Made by a program: the position numbers and the translations under genes. The notes below the pieces were generated by a model. It did not search any database and had not been told where the DNA came from. It saw only the letters and a list, made by a program, of their open reading frames with translations. 64,000 bases of DNA from positions 124,001 through 188,000 of the forward strand of contig NZ_CP033204.1 of the NCBI RefSeq assembly GCF_022701295.1, in the 5' to 3' direction. This DNA is from Sphingopyxis sp. YF1. Its GTDB lineage: Bacteria; Pseudomonadota; Alphaproteobacteria; Sphingomonadales; Sphingomonadaceae. Positions 16,297-23,720 of this stretch are shown here, piece after piece; within the stretch, counting starts at the first letter, position 1, and every line of letters starts with the position of its first letter.

Positions 16297-17202
16297 ATGG
16301 TCGATTCGGGAACGCCCGCACTGAACCGCAGCCGCGAGGGGCGCGCGAGCACGCAAAGCGGTTATCTGATGCTGCTGGTCTGGTTCGCGCTGCTCGGCGT
16401 CGCGATCTGGGCCGCGGCGAGCAACATCGGCGGCGACAGCGTCGATTTCAACTGGAAGTGGGCGGTGGTGATCGCGAACGCGGTGCTCGGTCTTCTGATC
16501 CTCTGCGGCTTTTACATGATCAACCCCAATGAAGCGGCGGCGATTCAGCTGTTCGGCGCGTACAAGGGCACCGACCGCGAGGAGGGGCTGCGCTGGGTGC
16601 TGCCCTGGCTGACGCGCAAGAAGATCGCGGTGCGCGCGAACAACGTCATTTCGGACAAGATCAAGGTCAACGACCTGCGCGGCAACCCGATCGAGATGGC
16701 GGCGCAGGTCGTGTGGCGCGTCACCGACACCGCGCAGGCGCTGTTCGACGTCGACGATTACAAGGAATTCGTCATGGCGCAGATCGAGGCCGCGGTGCGC
16801 GCGATCGGCTCGCGCTACCCCTATGACGACATCGAGCATCAGGAAATCACGCTGCGCGGCAACCATGACGAGGTCGGGGTCGAGCTCAGGAAGGCATTGA
16901 TCGAACGGCTCGAGGTCGCGGGGATCACCGTCGACGAATGCGGGCTGACGCACCTCGCCTATGCGCAGGAAATCGCCGGCGCGATGCTCCGCCGCCAGCA
17001 GGCCGAGGCGGTGATCGCGGCGCGCAAGAAGCTGGTCGAGGGCGCGGTGACGATGGTCGAAATGGCGCTCCAGCACCTGTCGGAGAAGAATGTCGTCGAC
17101 CTCGACGACGAGCGCAAGGCGGCGATGGTGTCGAACCTGATGGTGGTGCTGTGCGGCGAACGCGACACCCAGCCCGTCGTCAACACCGGCTCGCTCTATT
17201 GA
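16297..17202 (+). CDS. SPFH/band 7 domain membrane protein
   Basis: Encodes 301 residues. Two N-terminal hydrophobic segments ([17 protein letters not shown], residues 24-40, and [20 protein letters not shown], about 52-71) precede a band-7 domain ([53 protein letters not shown]), and a helical tail rich in Gln, Glu and Arg ([20 protein letters not shown]) typical of oligomerising SPFH proteins. Members form membrane rings or microdomains that scaffold proteases or other enzymes. It is directly followed by an RHH protein and two tiny membrane proteins, and preceded by a 32-bp palindrome; the set looks like a self-regulated envelope module. Confidence 0.93.
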   Translation: MVDSGTPALNRSREGRASTQSGYLMLLVWFALLGVAIWAAASNIGGDSVDFNWKWAVVIANAVLGLLILCGFYMINPNEAAAIQLFGAYKGTDREEGLRWVLPWLTRKKIAVRANNVISDKIKVNDLRGNPIEMAAQVVWRVTDTAQALFDVDDYKEFVMAQIEAAVRAIGSRYPYDDIEHQEITLRGNHDEVGVELRKALIERLEVAGITVDECGLTHLAYAQEIAGAMLRRQQAEAVIAARKKLVEGAVTMVEMALQHLSEKNVVDLDDERKAAMVSNLMVVLCGERDTQPVVNTGSLY

Positions 17203-17220
17203 GCTCTGCCGCCGAGACGC

Positions 17221-17430
17221 ATGATGTCGAGTTCCGCCAAAAAGGCCTTCGCCCTCCGGCTTGATCCCGCGCTCTATGCGGCGATCGAGCGTATGGCGGC
17301 GGCCGAACTGCGCAGCGCCAATGCCGAGATCGAGGTGCTGCTGCGCGAGGCGCTGGCGCGGCGCGGGGTGACGGTCAGGCCGCCGGCGCCCGCCCGGCGC
17401 GGACGGCCGCCGAAGGGGGCGGAGGCATGA
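17221..17430 (+). CDS. Arc-type ribbon-helix-helix DNA-binding protein
   Basis: Encodes 69 residues. The sequence KAFALRLDPALYAAIERMAA followed by RSANAEIEVLLREALARRG fits the strand-helix-helix of Arc/MetJ-type dimers, with the strand FALRLD as DNA reader. The tail is short and basic (PARRGRPPKG), an AT-hook-like GRP motif. It begins 18 bases after the SPFH gene and overlaps the next tiny gene by ATGA. RHH proteins commonly repress their own operon at palindromes; the perfect AT-rich palindrome before the SPFH gene is the likely site. It could also be an antitoxin, but no toxin is visible. Confidence 0.85.
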   Translation: MMSSSAKKAFALRLDPALYAAIERMAAAELRSANAEIEVLLREALARRGVTVRPPAPARRGRPPKGAEA

Positions 17431-17600
17431 TGCGCCGCCGCCTGTTCGCCGCCGGCGTCGTCGCCCTGATCATCTGCGTCGTGGCCGCGACCCGCATTCC
17501 GGACCGGGCCGGCGATGCGCGCCCGGCCGATGGCGGCGCGACGCTCGACCTGTGGCTCATCGACACGGTGTCGCCGCCGATCCTGTCGCGCCACCGCTGA
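17427..17600 (+). CDS. 57-residue single-pass membrane or secreted micro-protein
   Basis: Starts MMRRRLFAAGV at an ATG that overlaps the stop of the RHH gene (ATGA), with GGAGG just upstream. It has a positively charged start, one hydrophobic segment (LFAAGVVALIICVVAAT, residues 6-22) and a short polar tail ending LSRHR. This is either a signal-anchored micro-protein or a signal peptide with a short mature part. The tight coupling on both sides and the good ribosome binding site argue that it is translated. No homology is recognised. Confidence 0.6.
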   Translation: MMRRRLFAAGVVALIICVVAATRIPDRAGDARPADGGATLDLWLIDTVSPPILSRHR

Positions 17601-17612
17601 AGGGACTTGGCC

Positions 17613-17858
17613 ATGCTGCATCTTTTCCTCGACGAACGTCCGTGGTTCCGCCCCAAGCGGCGCGGCTACGGCGCCGGCCTGCCGATCGCCTGGCAGGGCT
17701 GGGCGCTGCTGGCGGTCCATGCCGCGCTGATCGGCGGCACCGCGCTGCTGCTGCGCGACCGGCCGGTGCTGCTGACCGGCGCGGCGGTCTTCGTCGCGCT
17801 CGCGCCGATGCCGCTCTATCGGGCCCGCACCGAAGGCGGCTGGCGCTGGCGCTGGTAG
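17613..17858 (+). CDS. 81-residue two-helix membrane protein
   Basis: Encodes 81 residues from the ATG at 17613; a TTG two codons upstream is an alternative. An aromatic, basic N-terminus (LFLDERPWFRPKRRGYG) precedes two hydrophobic segments (WQGWALLAVHAALIGGTALLL and LTGAAVFVALAPMPLY), and the protein ends in the basic-aromatic RTEGGWRWRW. It lies 12 bases after the 57-residue gene and is the last of the SPFH-RHH-micro-protein group. Probably an inner-membrane partner of the SPFH scaffold (inference from context). Confidence 0.65.
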   Translation: MLHLFLDERPWFRPKRRGYGAGLPIAWQGWALLAVHAALIGGTALLLRDRPVLLTGAAVFVALAPMPLYRARTEGGWRWRW

Positions 17859-17864
17859 CCGATC

Positions 17865-17897
17865 GGGAGGGGGAGGCGGAGCGTTCCCCCTTCCCCC
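17865..17897. terminator. Possible hairpin between convergent genes
   Basis: GGGAGGGGGA and TTCCCCCTTCCC can pair with one mismatch around a GGCGGAGCG loop, in the 49-base gap between the micro-protein gene and the TauE-type gene. There is no clear T-run, so Rho-independent function is uncertain. Confidence 0.35.
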
Positions 17898-17907
17898 AAC
17901 CGGCGGG

Positions 17908-18675
17908 TCAGGTCAGCGCCTTGTACAGGCCGAAGGCGCTCGTCGCGGTCAGCACGACGCCGACCATCACCAGCATGACCTTGGGCGAGAAGCGCTTCGC
18001 CATCATCGCGCCGAGCGGCGCCGCGGCGACGCCGCCGATGATCAGGCCGAGCGTCGGGCCGAGGATGTCGTCGAAGCCGAGGTTGGCGATGAAGGCGATC
18101 GACACCGCGACCGCGAGGAAGAATTCGACGCTGTTGACCGTGCCGACGACCTTGCGCGGTTCGCCGCCCTGGACGAGCAGGTTCGACGTGACGACCGGTC
18201 CCCAGCCGCCGCCGCCCGCGGCGTCGAGGAAGCCCCCGACCACCGCCAGCGGCCCGACCACCCTGGGCTTGGCGAATTTGGGCGGATAGAGCAGGCCGCG
18301 CACGAGCAGCCAGATGCCGATCAGCACCAGATAGCCGAGCACGAAGGGCTTCACGACCTCGGCATGGAGCGACGACAGGACATAAGCGCCGAGCACGCCG
18401 CCGATCACCCCGGGCACCAGCAGGCGGAAAAACAGCGGCCAGTCGATGTTGCGGTGAAACAGGTGGCTCAGCCCCGAGGCGCCGGTGGTGAAAATCTCCA
18501 CCACATGGATGCGCGCCGACGCGGTCGCGGGCGGCACGCCGAGCACCGCGACGAGCAGGGTGTTGCAGATGACCCCGAACGCCATGCCGAGCGCGCCGTC
18601 GACCAGCTGCGCCGCGAAGCCGATCAGGATGAAGGGAAGGAGCGCCGAAAAATCGATGGCCGCCAGATCGATCAT
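17908..18675 (-). CDS. TauE/SafE family sulfite/organosulfonate exporter-like permease
   Basis: Encodes 255 residues with about eight hydrophobic segments. Family marks are the start LLPFILIGFAAQLVDGALGMAFG, the repeat-type GVPPATASARIHVVEIFTTG and its second-half counterpart VSTNLL-like segment VVTSNLLVQGGEPRKVVGT, and the closing IIGGVAAAPLGAMMAKR. Members carry sulfite, sulfolactate or related anions; substrate cannot be told here. Monocistronic on the minus strand, starting with ATG at 18675. The gap to the LysR gene (128 bases) includes an AT-rich patch (GTTTTAGTTGACAACC) that may hold its promoter. Confidence 0.88.
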   Translation of the reverse strand: MIDLAAIDFSALLPFILIGFAAQLVDGALGMAFGVICNTLLVAVLGVPPATASARIHVVEIFTTGASGLSHLFHRNIDWPLFFRLLVPGVIGGVLGAYVLSSLHAEVVKPFVLGYLVLIGIWLLVRGLLYPPKFAKPRVVGPLAVVGGFLDAAGGGGWGPVVTSNLLVQGGEPRKVVGTVNSVEFFLAVAVSIAFIANLGFDDILGPTLGLIIGGVAAAPLGAMMAKRFSPKVMLVMVGVVLTATSAFGLYKALT

Positions 18676-18802
18676 GAAATCATCCCAACTGTTTTAGTTG
18701 ACAACCGGCTGCCGGTTTTTGCGAGGATTCGCTAGCCCAAATTTTCTGCTGGCGGTGAAGGGATTTGTTTGTGCGTCCAGTGGAATATCTTTCGATGCCG
18801 GA

Positions 18803-19729
18803 TCAGCCCGTCAGATCCTCGGGAAGATGGTCGCGCACATAGTCGATGAAGGCGCGCAGCTTGGGCATCACCTGCTTGCGGCTGGGGTAATAGAGGAACA
18901 GCCCCGATGTCGCGGCGGCGTGGTCGGTCAGCACCAGTTCGAGCTCGCCCGATTCGACCATCGCGGTCGCCATCGGTTCGGCCATCATCCCCATCGCGAC
19001 CCCGGTGCGCATCGCCACCAGCGCGGCGATCCAGTCGTTGACGATCACGGGGCCGGTGACGCCGACCTCATATTCGCGATTTCCCTTTTCGAACGTCCAC
19101 GGCATCAGCGCCCCGGTGGCGAGCCGGAAGCGGACGCAGCGATGGTCGCGCAGGTCTTCGGGCAGGACGGGGCGGCCATGCTCCGCGAAATAGCCGGGGG
19201 CCGCCGCGACGACGAAGCGGAACGCGCCGGTCAGGCGCACCGCGATCACGTCGGCGTCGAGCGATTCGCCCATCCGCACACCCGCGTCGAACCCGCCCGA
19301 ACTCAGGTCCGACAGCGCGTCGTCGGCATAGATTTCGAGCTCGATCTCGGGATAGGTCTTGCAGAATCCGGCGATGATCGGCTCGAACAGCGGCTGTACC
19401 GCGCCGCGCATCAGGTTGATGCGCAGCCGCCCCGCGGGCCGGTTGCCGAGGTTGCGCGCGGCTTCATAGGCGTCGGTCAGCCCGGCGTAGGCGGGCGCCG
19501 CGCGTTCGAGGAACATCTCGCCCGCCTGGGTCAGCCCGACGCTGCGCGTCGTGCGCATGAACAGGGGCGCGCCGACGCGCGCTTCGAGCGCTTTGACGGT
19601 CTGGCTGATCGCCGAGGGAGAGACGCCGAGGTCGGCGGCGGCGGCGGAAAAGCTCCGCCTTTCCGCAACGCGCAGGAAAGCTTCGATCCCGTCGAGCGCC
19701 CCATGGGGGATTGTTAAATCCTGCTTCAA
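18803..19729 (-). CDS. LysR-type transcriptional regulator
   Basis: Encodes 308 residues. The N-terminal winged HTH reads ALDGIEAFLRVAERRSFSAA then GVSPSAISQTVKALEARVG; an effector domain follows (RLRINLMRGAVQPLFEPII, FDAGVRMGESLDADVIAVRL). The overall pattern, including the RVG..LF.R..R stretch and VGLTQAGEMFL, matches the AaeR/DsdC-like group that often controls oxidoreductases. The start is a TTG at 19729; no ATG in frame is near. A perfect TATAAT lies at 19741-19746 on this strand, only about a dozen bases before it, so the message could have almost no leader. Divergent from the secreted protein gene at 19813. Confidence 0.92.
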   Translation of the reverse strand: MKQDLTIPHGALDGIEAFLRVAERRSFSAAAADLGVSPSAISQTVKALEARVGAPLFMRTTRSVGLTQAGEMFLERAAPAYAGLTDAYEAARNLGNRPAGRLRINLMRGAVQPLFEPIIAGFCKTYPEIELEIYADDALSDLSSGGFDAGVRMGESLDADVIAVRLTGAFRFVVAAAPGYFAEHGRPVLPEDLRDHRCVRFRLATGALMPWTFEKGNREYEVGVTGPVIVNDWIAALVAMRTGVAMGMMAEPMATAMVESGELELVLTDHAAATSGLFLYYPSRKQVMPKLRAFIDYVRDHLPEDLTG

Positions 19730-19812
19730 GGCACTTGCAGATTATAGAGGATTATCTAAGTGCGCAAGCGCGCCTAAAAAGGTTGCACAAAGAAACGAAA
19801 GGAACCTCTCCC

Positions 19813-20148
19813 ATGACCTCTCAGCTCTCCTCTTTCCGCCGCTTCCCGACCGCTTTCGCCATTGTCGCCGCCTCGGCGCTCGCCTTCACCGGCCTGATCG
19901 CCTCGACCTCGCCGGCCTATGCCCAGAGCGGCGACTATCGCTGCACGGGCCTCGCCGAACAGGCTTCGAGCGCCGCGGGCACCGCCGACGCCGGCAAGCA
20001 GTCGAACGCCAAGCGCTTCGTGTCGACCGGCAAGAAGCTGTGCGAAGCGGGCAATGAACGCGCCGCCGCCAAGCAGTTCCGCGCCGCGCTGAAGCTCGCC
20101 GGCGTCGCCGAAGTCCAGGCCGACAACAAGATGGCGTCGGCCAACTGA
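19813..20148 (+). CDS. Small secreted protein of unknown function
   Basis: Encodes 111 residues. The start at 19813 has a GAAAGGAA site. Signal peptide: a polar, basic start (SSFRRFP) then TAFAIVAASALAFTGLIAST and a likely cut after AYA. The mature part of about 75 residues has two cysteines (YRCTGLAEQ, KKLCEAGN) and is helical, with RFVSTGKK and AAAKQFRAALKLAGV suggesting an amphipathic hairpin, somewhat like tetratricopeptide-type helices. I do not recognise the family. Followed by a clear terminator, so monocistronic. Confidence 0.75.
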   Translation: MTSQLSSFRRFPTAFAIVAASALAFTGLIASTSPAYAQSGDYRCTGLAEQASSAAGTADAGKQSNAKRFVSTGKKLCEAGNERAAAKQFRAALKLAGVAEVQADNKMASAN

Positions 20149-20212
20149 AGATAAGCCAAGACCACACCAATCTCCGATCCGTCTCTCCCTCTCCCGAACG
20201 GATCCACCGACT

Positions 20213-20249
20213 GGGGCGGCACCTGATACAGGGCCGCCCCGTTTTGTTT
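20213..20249 (+). terminator. Intrinsic terminator
   Basis: GGGGCGGC pairs perfectly with GCCGCCCC around a 12-base loop and is followed by GTTTTGTTTG. It lies 65 bases downstream of the small secreted protein gene. Confidence 0.85.
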
Positions 20250-20324
20250 GCGCGCGCCGGCGGCCCCGGGATGCGGCTCCCGCCCGGGCAAATCGTCAGC
20301 AAGCGACCGGTAGTGGGCATGGAT

Positions 20325-20476
20325 CCTCCCTGTGGCGAAGCCATGGGGAGGGGGACCGCTCGCGCAGCGAGTGGTGGAGGGGCCGCAAGGCCGCGCGACG
20401 CCCAGCGGCGTCGGCCCCTCCGTCAGCGGCTGACGCCGCTGCCACCTCCCCACCGCTGCGCGACAGGGAGGAGCGG
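20325..20476. repeat. Long imperfect inverted repeat (MITE/REP-like)
   Basis: The left part (TCCTCCCTGTGGCGAAGCCA and onward through GTGGTGGAGGGGCCGC) is mirrored, with mismatches and small gaps, by the right part ending in GCTGCGCGACAGGGAGGAGC. Arms are about 70 bases. Such large hairpins are typical of dispersed non-coding repeats. Only one copy is in the window. Confidence 0.6.
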
Positions 20477-20510
20477 GGTCGCTTCGACCGGCTACGGCCC
20501 TGTCTTTCAT

Positions 20511-20583
20511 CGTCACCCCGGACTTGATCCGGGGTCCATGACTTCGACGCTGCTATGGATCCCGGATCAAGTCCGGGATGACG
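20511..20583. repeat. Inverted repeat with CCCGGACTTGATCC arms
   Basis: CGTCACCCCGGACTTGATCC at the left and GGATCAAGTCCGGGATGACG at the right pair over more than 25 bases with few mismatches, with a short centre (ATGACTTCGACGCTGCTATG). This is a REP-type intergenic element of the kind found repeatedly in alphaproteobacterial genomes. Confidence 0.7.
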
Positions 20584-20684
20584 AAGTCAGGCGGGAATGT
20601 CCGCTTTCCACCCCATTTCGGAAGCTACCTGTCGGTACGACACTCATGTCAGCATACGACCGGTAGCGGACGTTCTTCTCCCCT

Positions 20685-20797
20685 CCCGCTTGCGGGAGGG
20701 GGCGGGGGTGGGCAGCGGCGTCGCGACAGCCCACCCCGCTGCGGCTAGCCAGCAAGCTGGCAAGCCTCGCTGCCCCTCCCGCACGCGGGAGGGGAAA
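20685..20797. repeat. Inverted repeat with CCCTCCCGC-GCGGGAGGG ends
   Basis: Each end carries its own small hairpin (CCCCTCCCGCTTGCGGGAGGGG and CCCCTCCCGCACGCGGGAGGGG), and the whole unit is a further imperfect inverted repeat (GGGGTGGGC...GCCCACCCC). The short segment just before it (20588-20680) contains another weak mirrored pair around TGTCCGC/GCGGACG. Non-coding repeat cluster. Confidence 0.6.
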
Positions 20798-21214
20798 CCG
20801 GTTCGTCGCTCAATCGGCAGCTTCCCACCCCGATCCGGACATTGCCCGGCAGTCGGGCCGGGCTTTGGTCGCGCCTTCCGGTGGCAAGGGGCATCGGGAT
20901 TGCGCGGGACGCCCCCAGGGGCGAAACGCAGACGAGCGGCGCAAAGCCGAAACCCCGCGCCGCCCCACCGATGAAAGTACCGGGTCGAATGGACTCCCCC
21001 TCGGCGGGGTCGCCTATAGCCGCATGATCCGGGAAATACCGGATTTGGGCCGACCCAAATTTGTTTGGGGTGGCGTCCGTATTTTGGGCGCGCCCGTCAG
21101 TCTGCGATGCCTGCTTCCCCGCCGCCCAAACCGCCCACCGCGGGGCCCCCTGCCATCGTCGCTTGCACCGCGCCGACACCCGGCTATTCCCGATCCTCAA
21201 CCAAGGAGATCGAA
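20798..21214. other. Non-coding spacer before the FKBP gene
   Basis: No convincing gene is seen. A few frames stay open on both strands but have no ribosome binding site, atypical composition and no family marks. The part 21000-21100 is slightly AT-richer (GATCCGGGAAATACCGGATTT forms a CCGG-centred dyad, and CCAAATTTGTTTGGGGTGG follows) and may include the promoter of the FKBP gene. Confidence 0.4.
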
Positions 21215-21703
21215 ATGCCCCTGTCGCGCCCGTTTTCCCTTTTTGCCGCGTGCCTGCTCGCCGCGTCCGCCGCGGCGCAGACCGAGCCGCCGGCGCAGCA
21301 GGTGAACACCGCCTGGCTCAACCGCCAGTCGGCCGCGCTCGCCGAACGCGGCGGGGCGCACGGCTGGAACGTCATGGAAAGCGGGCTGCGCTGGCGCCGC
21401 ACCGCGGGTGACGGCGCGGGGGCGCGGCCCGGCGCGACCGACCGCGTCACCGTCCATTATGTCGGACGCTTCGTCGACGGGCAGGAGTTCGACAGCTCGG
21501 TCGCGCGCGGCGAACCCGCGACTTTTCCGCTGGGTCGCGTGATCCGCGGCTGGACCGAAGGCGTCCAGTATATGGCGGTCGGCGACACGGTCGAATTCGC
21601 GATCCCCTACGACCTCGCTTATGGTGCGGATGGGCGCGGGCCGATCCCCGGCGGCGCGACCTTGCTCTTCACCGTCGAGCTGCTCGCGATCGAAAGGGAT
21701 TGA
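21215..21703 (+). CDS. FKBP-type peptidyl-prolyl cis-trans isomerase, secreted
   Basis: Encodes 162 residues. ATG at 21215 with AAGGAGAT upstream. Signal peptide PLSRPFSLFAACLLAASAAA, then a short helical linker (VNTAWLNRQSAALAERGG) and an FKBP domain: DRVTVHYVGRFVDGQEFDSS, TFPLGRVIRGWTEGVQYM, VGDTVEFAIPYDLAYG, and the final GGATLLFTVELLAI. The aromatic pocket residues (Tyr, Phe, Asp, Trp) are kept, so it should catalyse prolyl isomerisation on periplasmic proteins. Three bases separate it from pip, with which it is probably co-transcribed. Confidence 0.93.
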   Translation: MPLSRPFSLFAACLLAASAAAQTEPPAQQVNTAWLNRQSAALAERGGAHGWNVMESGLRWRRTAGDGAGARPGATDRVTVHYVGRFVDGQEFDSSVARGEPATFPLGRVIRGWTEGVQYMAVGDTVEFAIPYDLAYGADGRGPIPGGATLLFTVELLAIERD

Positions 21704-21706
21704 GCG

Positions 21707-22798
21707 ATGGATTTCTCGCGCCTCCAGGCATCGAGCAAGATCGGCGACGATTGGGTCTATCCCGCCGCGACGCCGCTCAACAGCGGCCATCTCGCGGTCG
21801 ACACCGGTCCCGATCACCGCCTGTACTGGGAGGAATATGGCAATCCGGCGGGTGAGCCGGTGATGTTCCTCCACGGCGGTCCCGGCGGTGCCTGTTCGCC
21901 CGAAATGGCGCGTTTCTTCGATCCCGCGCGCTATCGCGTGATCCTGTTCGACCAGCGCGGCTGCGGCAAGAGCGAGCCCAATGTCGCCGCGGCGGGCCCG
22001 GCGGTCGCGCTCGCGAAAAACACCACCGCCGACCTGATCGGCGATATCGTGAAATTGCGCGACGCGCTCGGCATCGCGGGGCCGATGCACGTCTTCGGCG
22101 GCAGCTGGGGCAGCACGCTCGCCATGGCCTATGCGATCGCGCATCCGGACCATTGCGCCAGCCTGATCCTGCGCGGCATCTTCCTCGGCGCGCCCGAGGA
22201 TCTCGATTATCTCTATCAGGGCAATGCCGCGACCTGGCACGCGGCGCCCTATGCGCTCACCGCGCCGGGCGCCTATATCCACTATCCCGACGAATGGGCG
22301 GCGCTGCTCGCGGTGCTGACCCCCGAAGAACGCACCGATGTCATGGCGTCGTACAAGGCGATCTTCGACATGGTGCCCGCGAACGACGCCGAGCGCGAAA
22401 GGCAGCTCCACGCCGCGCTGACCTGGTCGCTGTGGGAGGGGGTAATCTCGAACATGATCCCCGAGGCAGCGGCGACGGGCAAGTTCGGCGACGCCGATTT
22501 CGCGCTCTGCTTCGCGCAGATCGAGGCGCATTATTTCGCCAACAGCCTGTTCATCGCGCCCGGGCACCTGCTCGGCAACGCCGACGTCCTCGCCCGAATT
22601 CCCGTGCATATCGTCCACGGACGCTTCGATCAGGTCTGCCCGCTGACACAGGCGTCGCGGCTGGTCGCCGCGCTGAACGCGGCGGGGGCGCGGCCCGCGA
22701 CCTATGCGATCACCAACGCCGGGCACAGCGCGATGGAGCGGGAGAATGCGCTCGCGCTGACCGCGATCATGGACGGGCTGCCGCGGCTGGCCGGCTGA
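21707..22798 (+). CDS. pip: Proline iminopeptidase-like alpha/beta hydrolase
   Basis: Encodes 363 residues, somewhat longer than the usual 315. Alpha/beta-hydrolase of family S33, which removes N-terminal proline. Signatures: FLHGGPGGACSPEMARFFDP (oxyanion HGGPG), VILFDQRGCGKSEPN, nucleophile elbow FGGSWGSTLAMAYA, the acid in HGRFDQVCPL and the catalytic His in ITNAGHSAMERE. No signal peptide, so cytoplasmic. The start at 21707 follows the FKBP stop by three bases. The neighbouring DUF2520 gene begins 10 bases later, making a three-gene unit. Confidence 0.93.
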   Translation: MDFSRLQASSKIGDDWVYPAATPLNSGHLAVDTGPDHRLYWEEYGNPAGEPVMFLHGGPGGACSPEMARFFDPARYRVILFDQRGCGKSEPNVAAAGPAVALAKNTTADLIGDIVKLRDALGIAGPMHVFGGSWGSTLAMAYAIAHPDHCASLILRGIFLGAPEDLDYLYQGNAATWHAAPYALTAPGAYIHYPDEWAALLAVLTPEERTDVMASYKAIFDMVPANDAERERQLHAALTWSLWEGVISNMIPEAAATGKFGDADFALCFAQIEAHYFANSLFIAPGHLLGNADVLARIPVHIVHGRFDQVCPLTQASRLVAALNAAGARPATYAITNAGHSAMERENALALTAIMDGLPRLAG

Positions 22799-22808
22799 GG
22801 CGCGGCGC

Positions 22809-23690
22809 ATGACGGCGAACCCCCGTTATCGCCAGGTCGGCATCGCCGGGGCGGGGCGCGTCGCGCGGGCGCTCGCGCTCGCGCTCGCACCGCGCTCGGC
22901 GGCGCCCGTCCTGTTGTGGGGCCGGTCGCCCGGCCATGTCCGCGATGCGGCGGCCGAAACCGGCGGCGCGGCGGCGGCCTCGTGCGCCGCGCTCGCTGCG
23001 GCCTGCGATCTCATCATCGTCGCGGTGGCCGACGATGCGGTCGGGCCGGTCGCCGCGGAGCTCGCGCGCGCGCTGCCCCCCGGGGCCGATCCGTTCGTCT
23101 GCCATGTCAGCGGCCGCAGCGGCGCGGCGCTGCTCGCCCCGCTGGGCGACGCCGGCGCGGTGGTCGCGGCGGTGCACCCGGCGATGACCTTCACCGGCGA
23201 TCCGGCGCAGGAGGTTGCACGCATGGCGGGCGCGCGCTTCGCGATCAGCGCGCCCGATGGCGAAGCGCTCGCCGAGGCGCGGGCGCTGGTCGGCTTTCTG
23301 GGCGGGGTCGCGGTCGAGATCGCCGAGGCGCAGCGGCCGCTCTATCACGCCGCGCTCTGCCATGCGGCGAACCATCTCGTCACGCTGATGGCGGGTGCGT
23401 CGCACGCGCTGCGCGCGGCGGGGGTCGACGAACCCGGCGCGCTGCTCGCGCCGCTCGTCCGCGCGGCGCTGGAGAATAGTCTGGCGCGGGGTTTCGGCGC
23501 GCTGTCGGGGCCGCTGCTGCGCGGCGACGACGCGACGATCGGGGGCCATCTGGCCGCGCTCGCGGCCTATGCGCCCGACCTGCTTCCCGCGTATCGCGCG
23601 ATGGCGCGCGCGACGCTCGACGAGCTCGCGCGGTCGGGGGGCGCGCCGGCGGATGCGCTGCGCGAATGTCTCGAAACGCCGCCCCGCTGA
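22809..23690 (+). CDS. Rossmann-like/DUF2520 domain protein
   Basis: Encodes 293 residues. N-terminal nucleotide-binding fold (VGIAGAGRVARALALAL, GxGxxx motif) with a second strand ending LLWGRSP and a LIIVAVADDAVGPVA segment, as in ketopantoate/pyrroline-carboxylate reductase-type enzymes, followed by the conserved HVSGRSGAALLAPL and VHPAMTFTGDP and a helical C-domain (YHAALCHAANHLVTLMAGAS). This architecture is the Rossmann-like/DUF2520 family, of unknown reaction but probably an NAD(P)-dependent reductase. Last gene of the FKBP-pip group. Not a pantothenate gene by context. Confidence 0.88.
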   Translation: MTANPRYRQVGIAGAGRVARALALALAPRSAAPVLLWGRSPGHVRDAAAETGGAAAASCAALAAACDLIIVAVADDAVGPVAAELARALPPGADPFVCHVSGRSGAALLAPLGDAGAVVAAVHPAMTFTGDPAQEVARMAGARFAISAPDGEALAEARALVGFLGGVAVEIAEAQRPLYHAALCHAANHLVTLMAGASHALRAAGVDEPGALLAPLVRAALENSLARGFGALSGPLLRGDDATIGGHLAALAAYAPDLLPAYRAMARATLDELARSGGAPADALRECLETPPR

Positions 23691-23693
23691 GGG

Positions 23694-23714
23694 CGCCGCG
23701 CGCGCCGCGCGGCG
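23694..23714. terminator. Perfect GC hairpin between convergent genes
   Basis: CGCCGCGCG-CGC-CGCGCGGCG pairs perfectly, four bases past the DUF2520 stop and seven bases before the end of the PilZ-XRE gene. No T-run, so it may stall or protect mRNA ends rather than terminate alone. Confidence 0.45.
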
Positions 23715-23720
23715 GGGGCG

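Noticed and set aside
17221..17600. RHH gene plus the 57-residue gene as a toxin-antitoxin pair
   Set aside because: The small protein has a signal-anchor look, not a toxin fold, and the order and linkage to SPFH argue for a regulator with membrane partners.
20745..21200. 151-codon minus-strand frame in the repeat-rich spacer
   Set aside because: Overlaps repeats, lacks a ribosome site, and has no recognisable domain; may be a repeat-encoded spurious frame.
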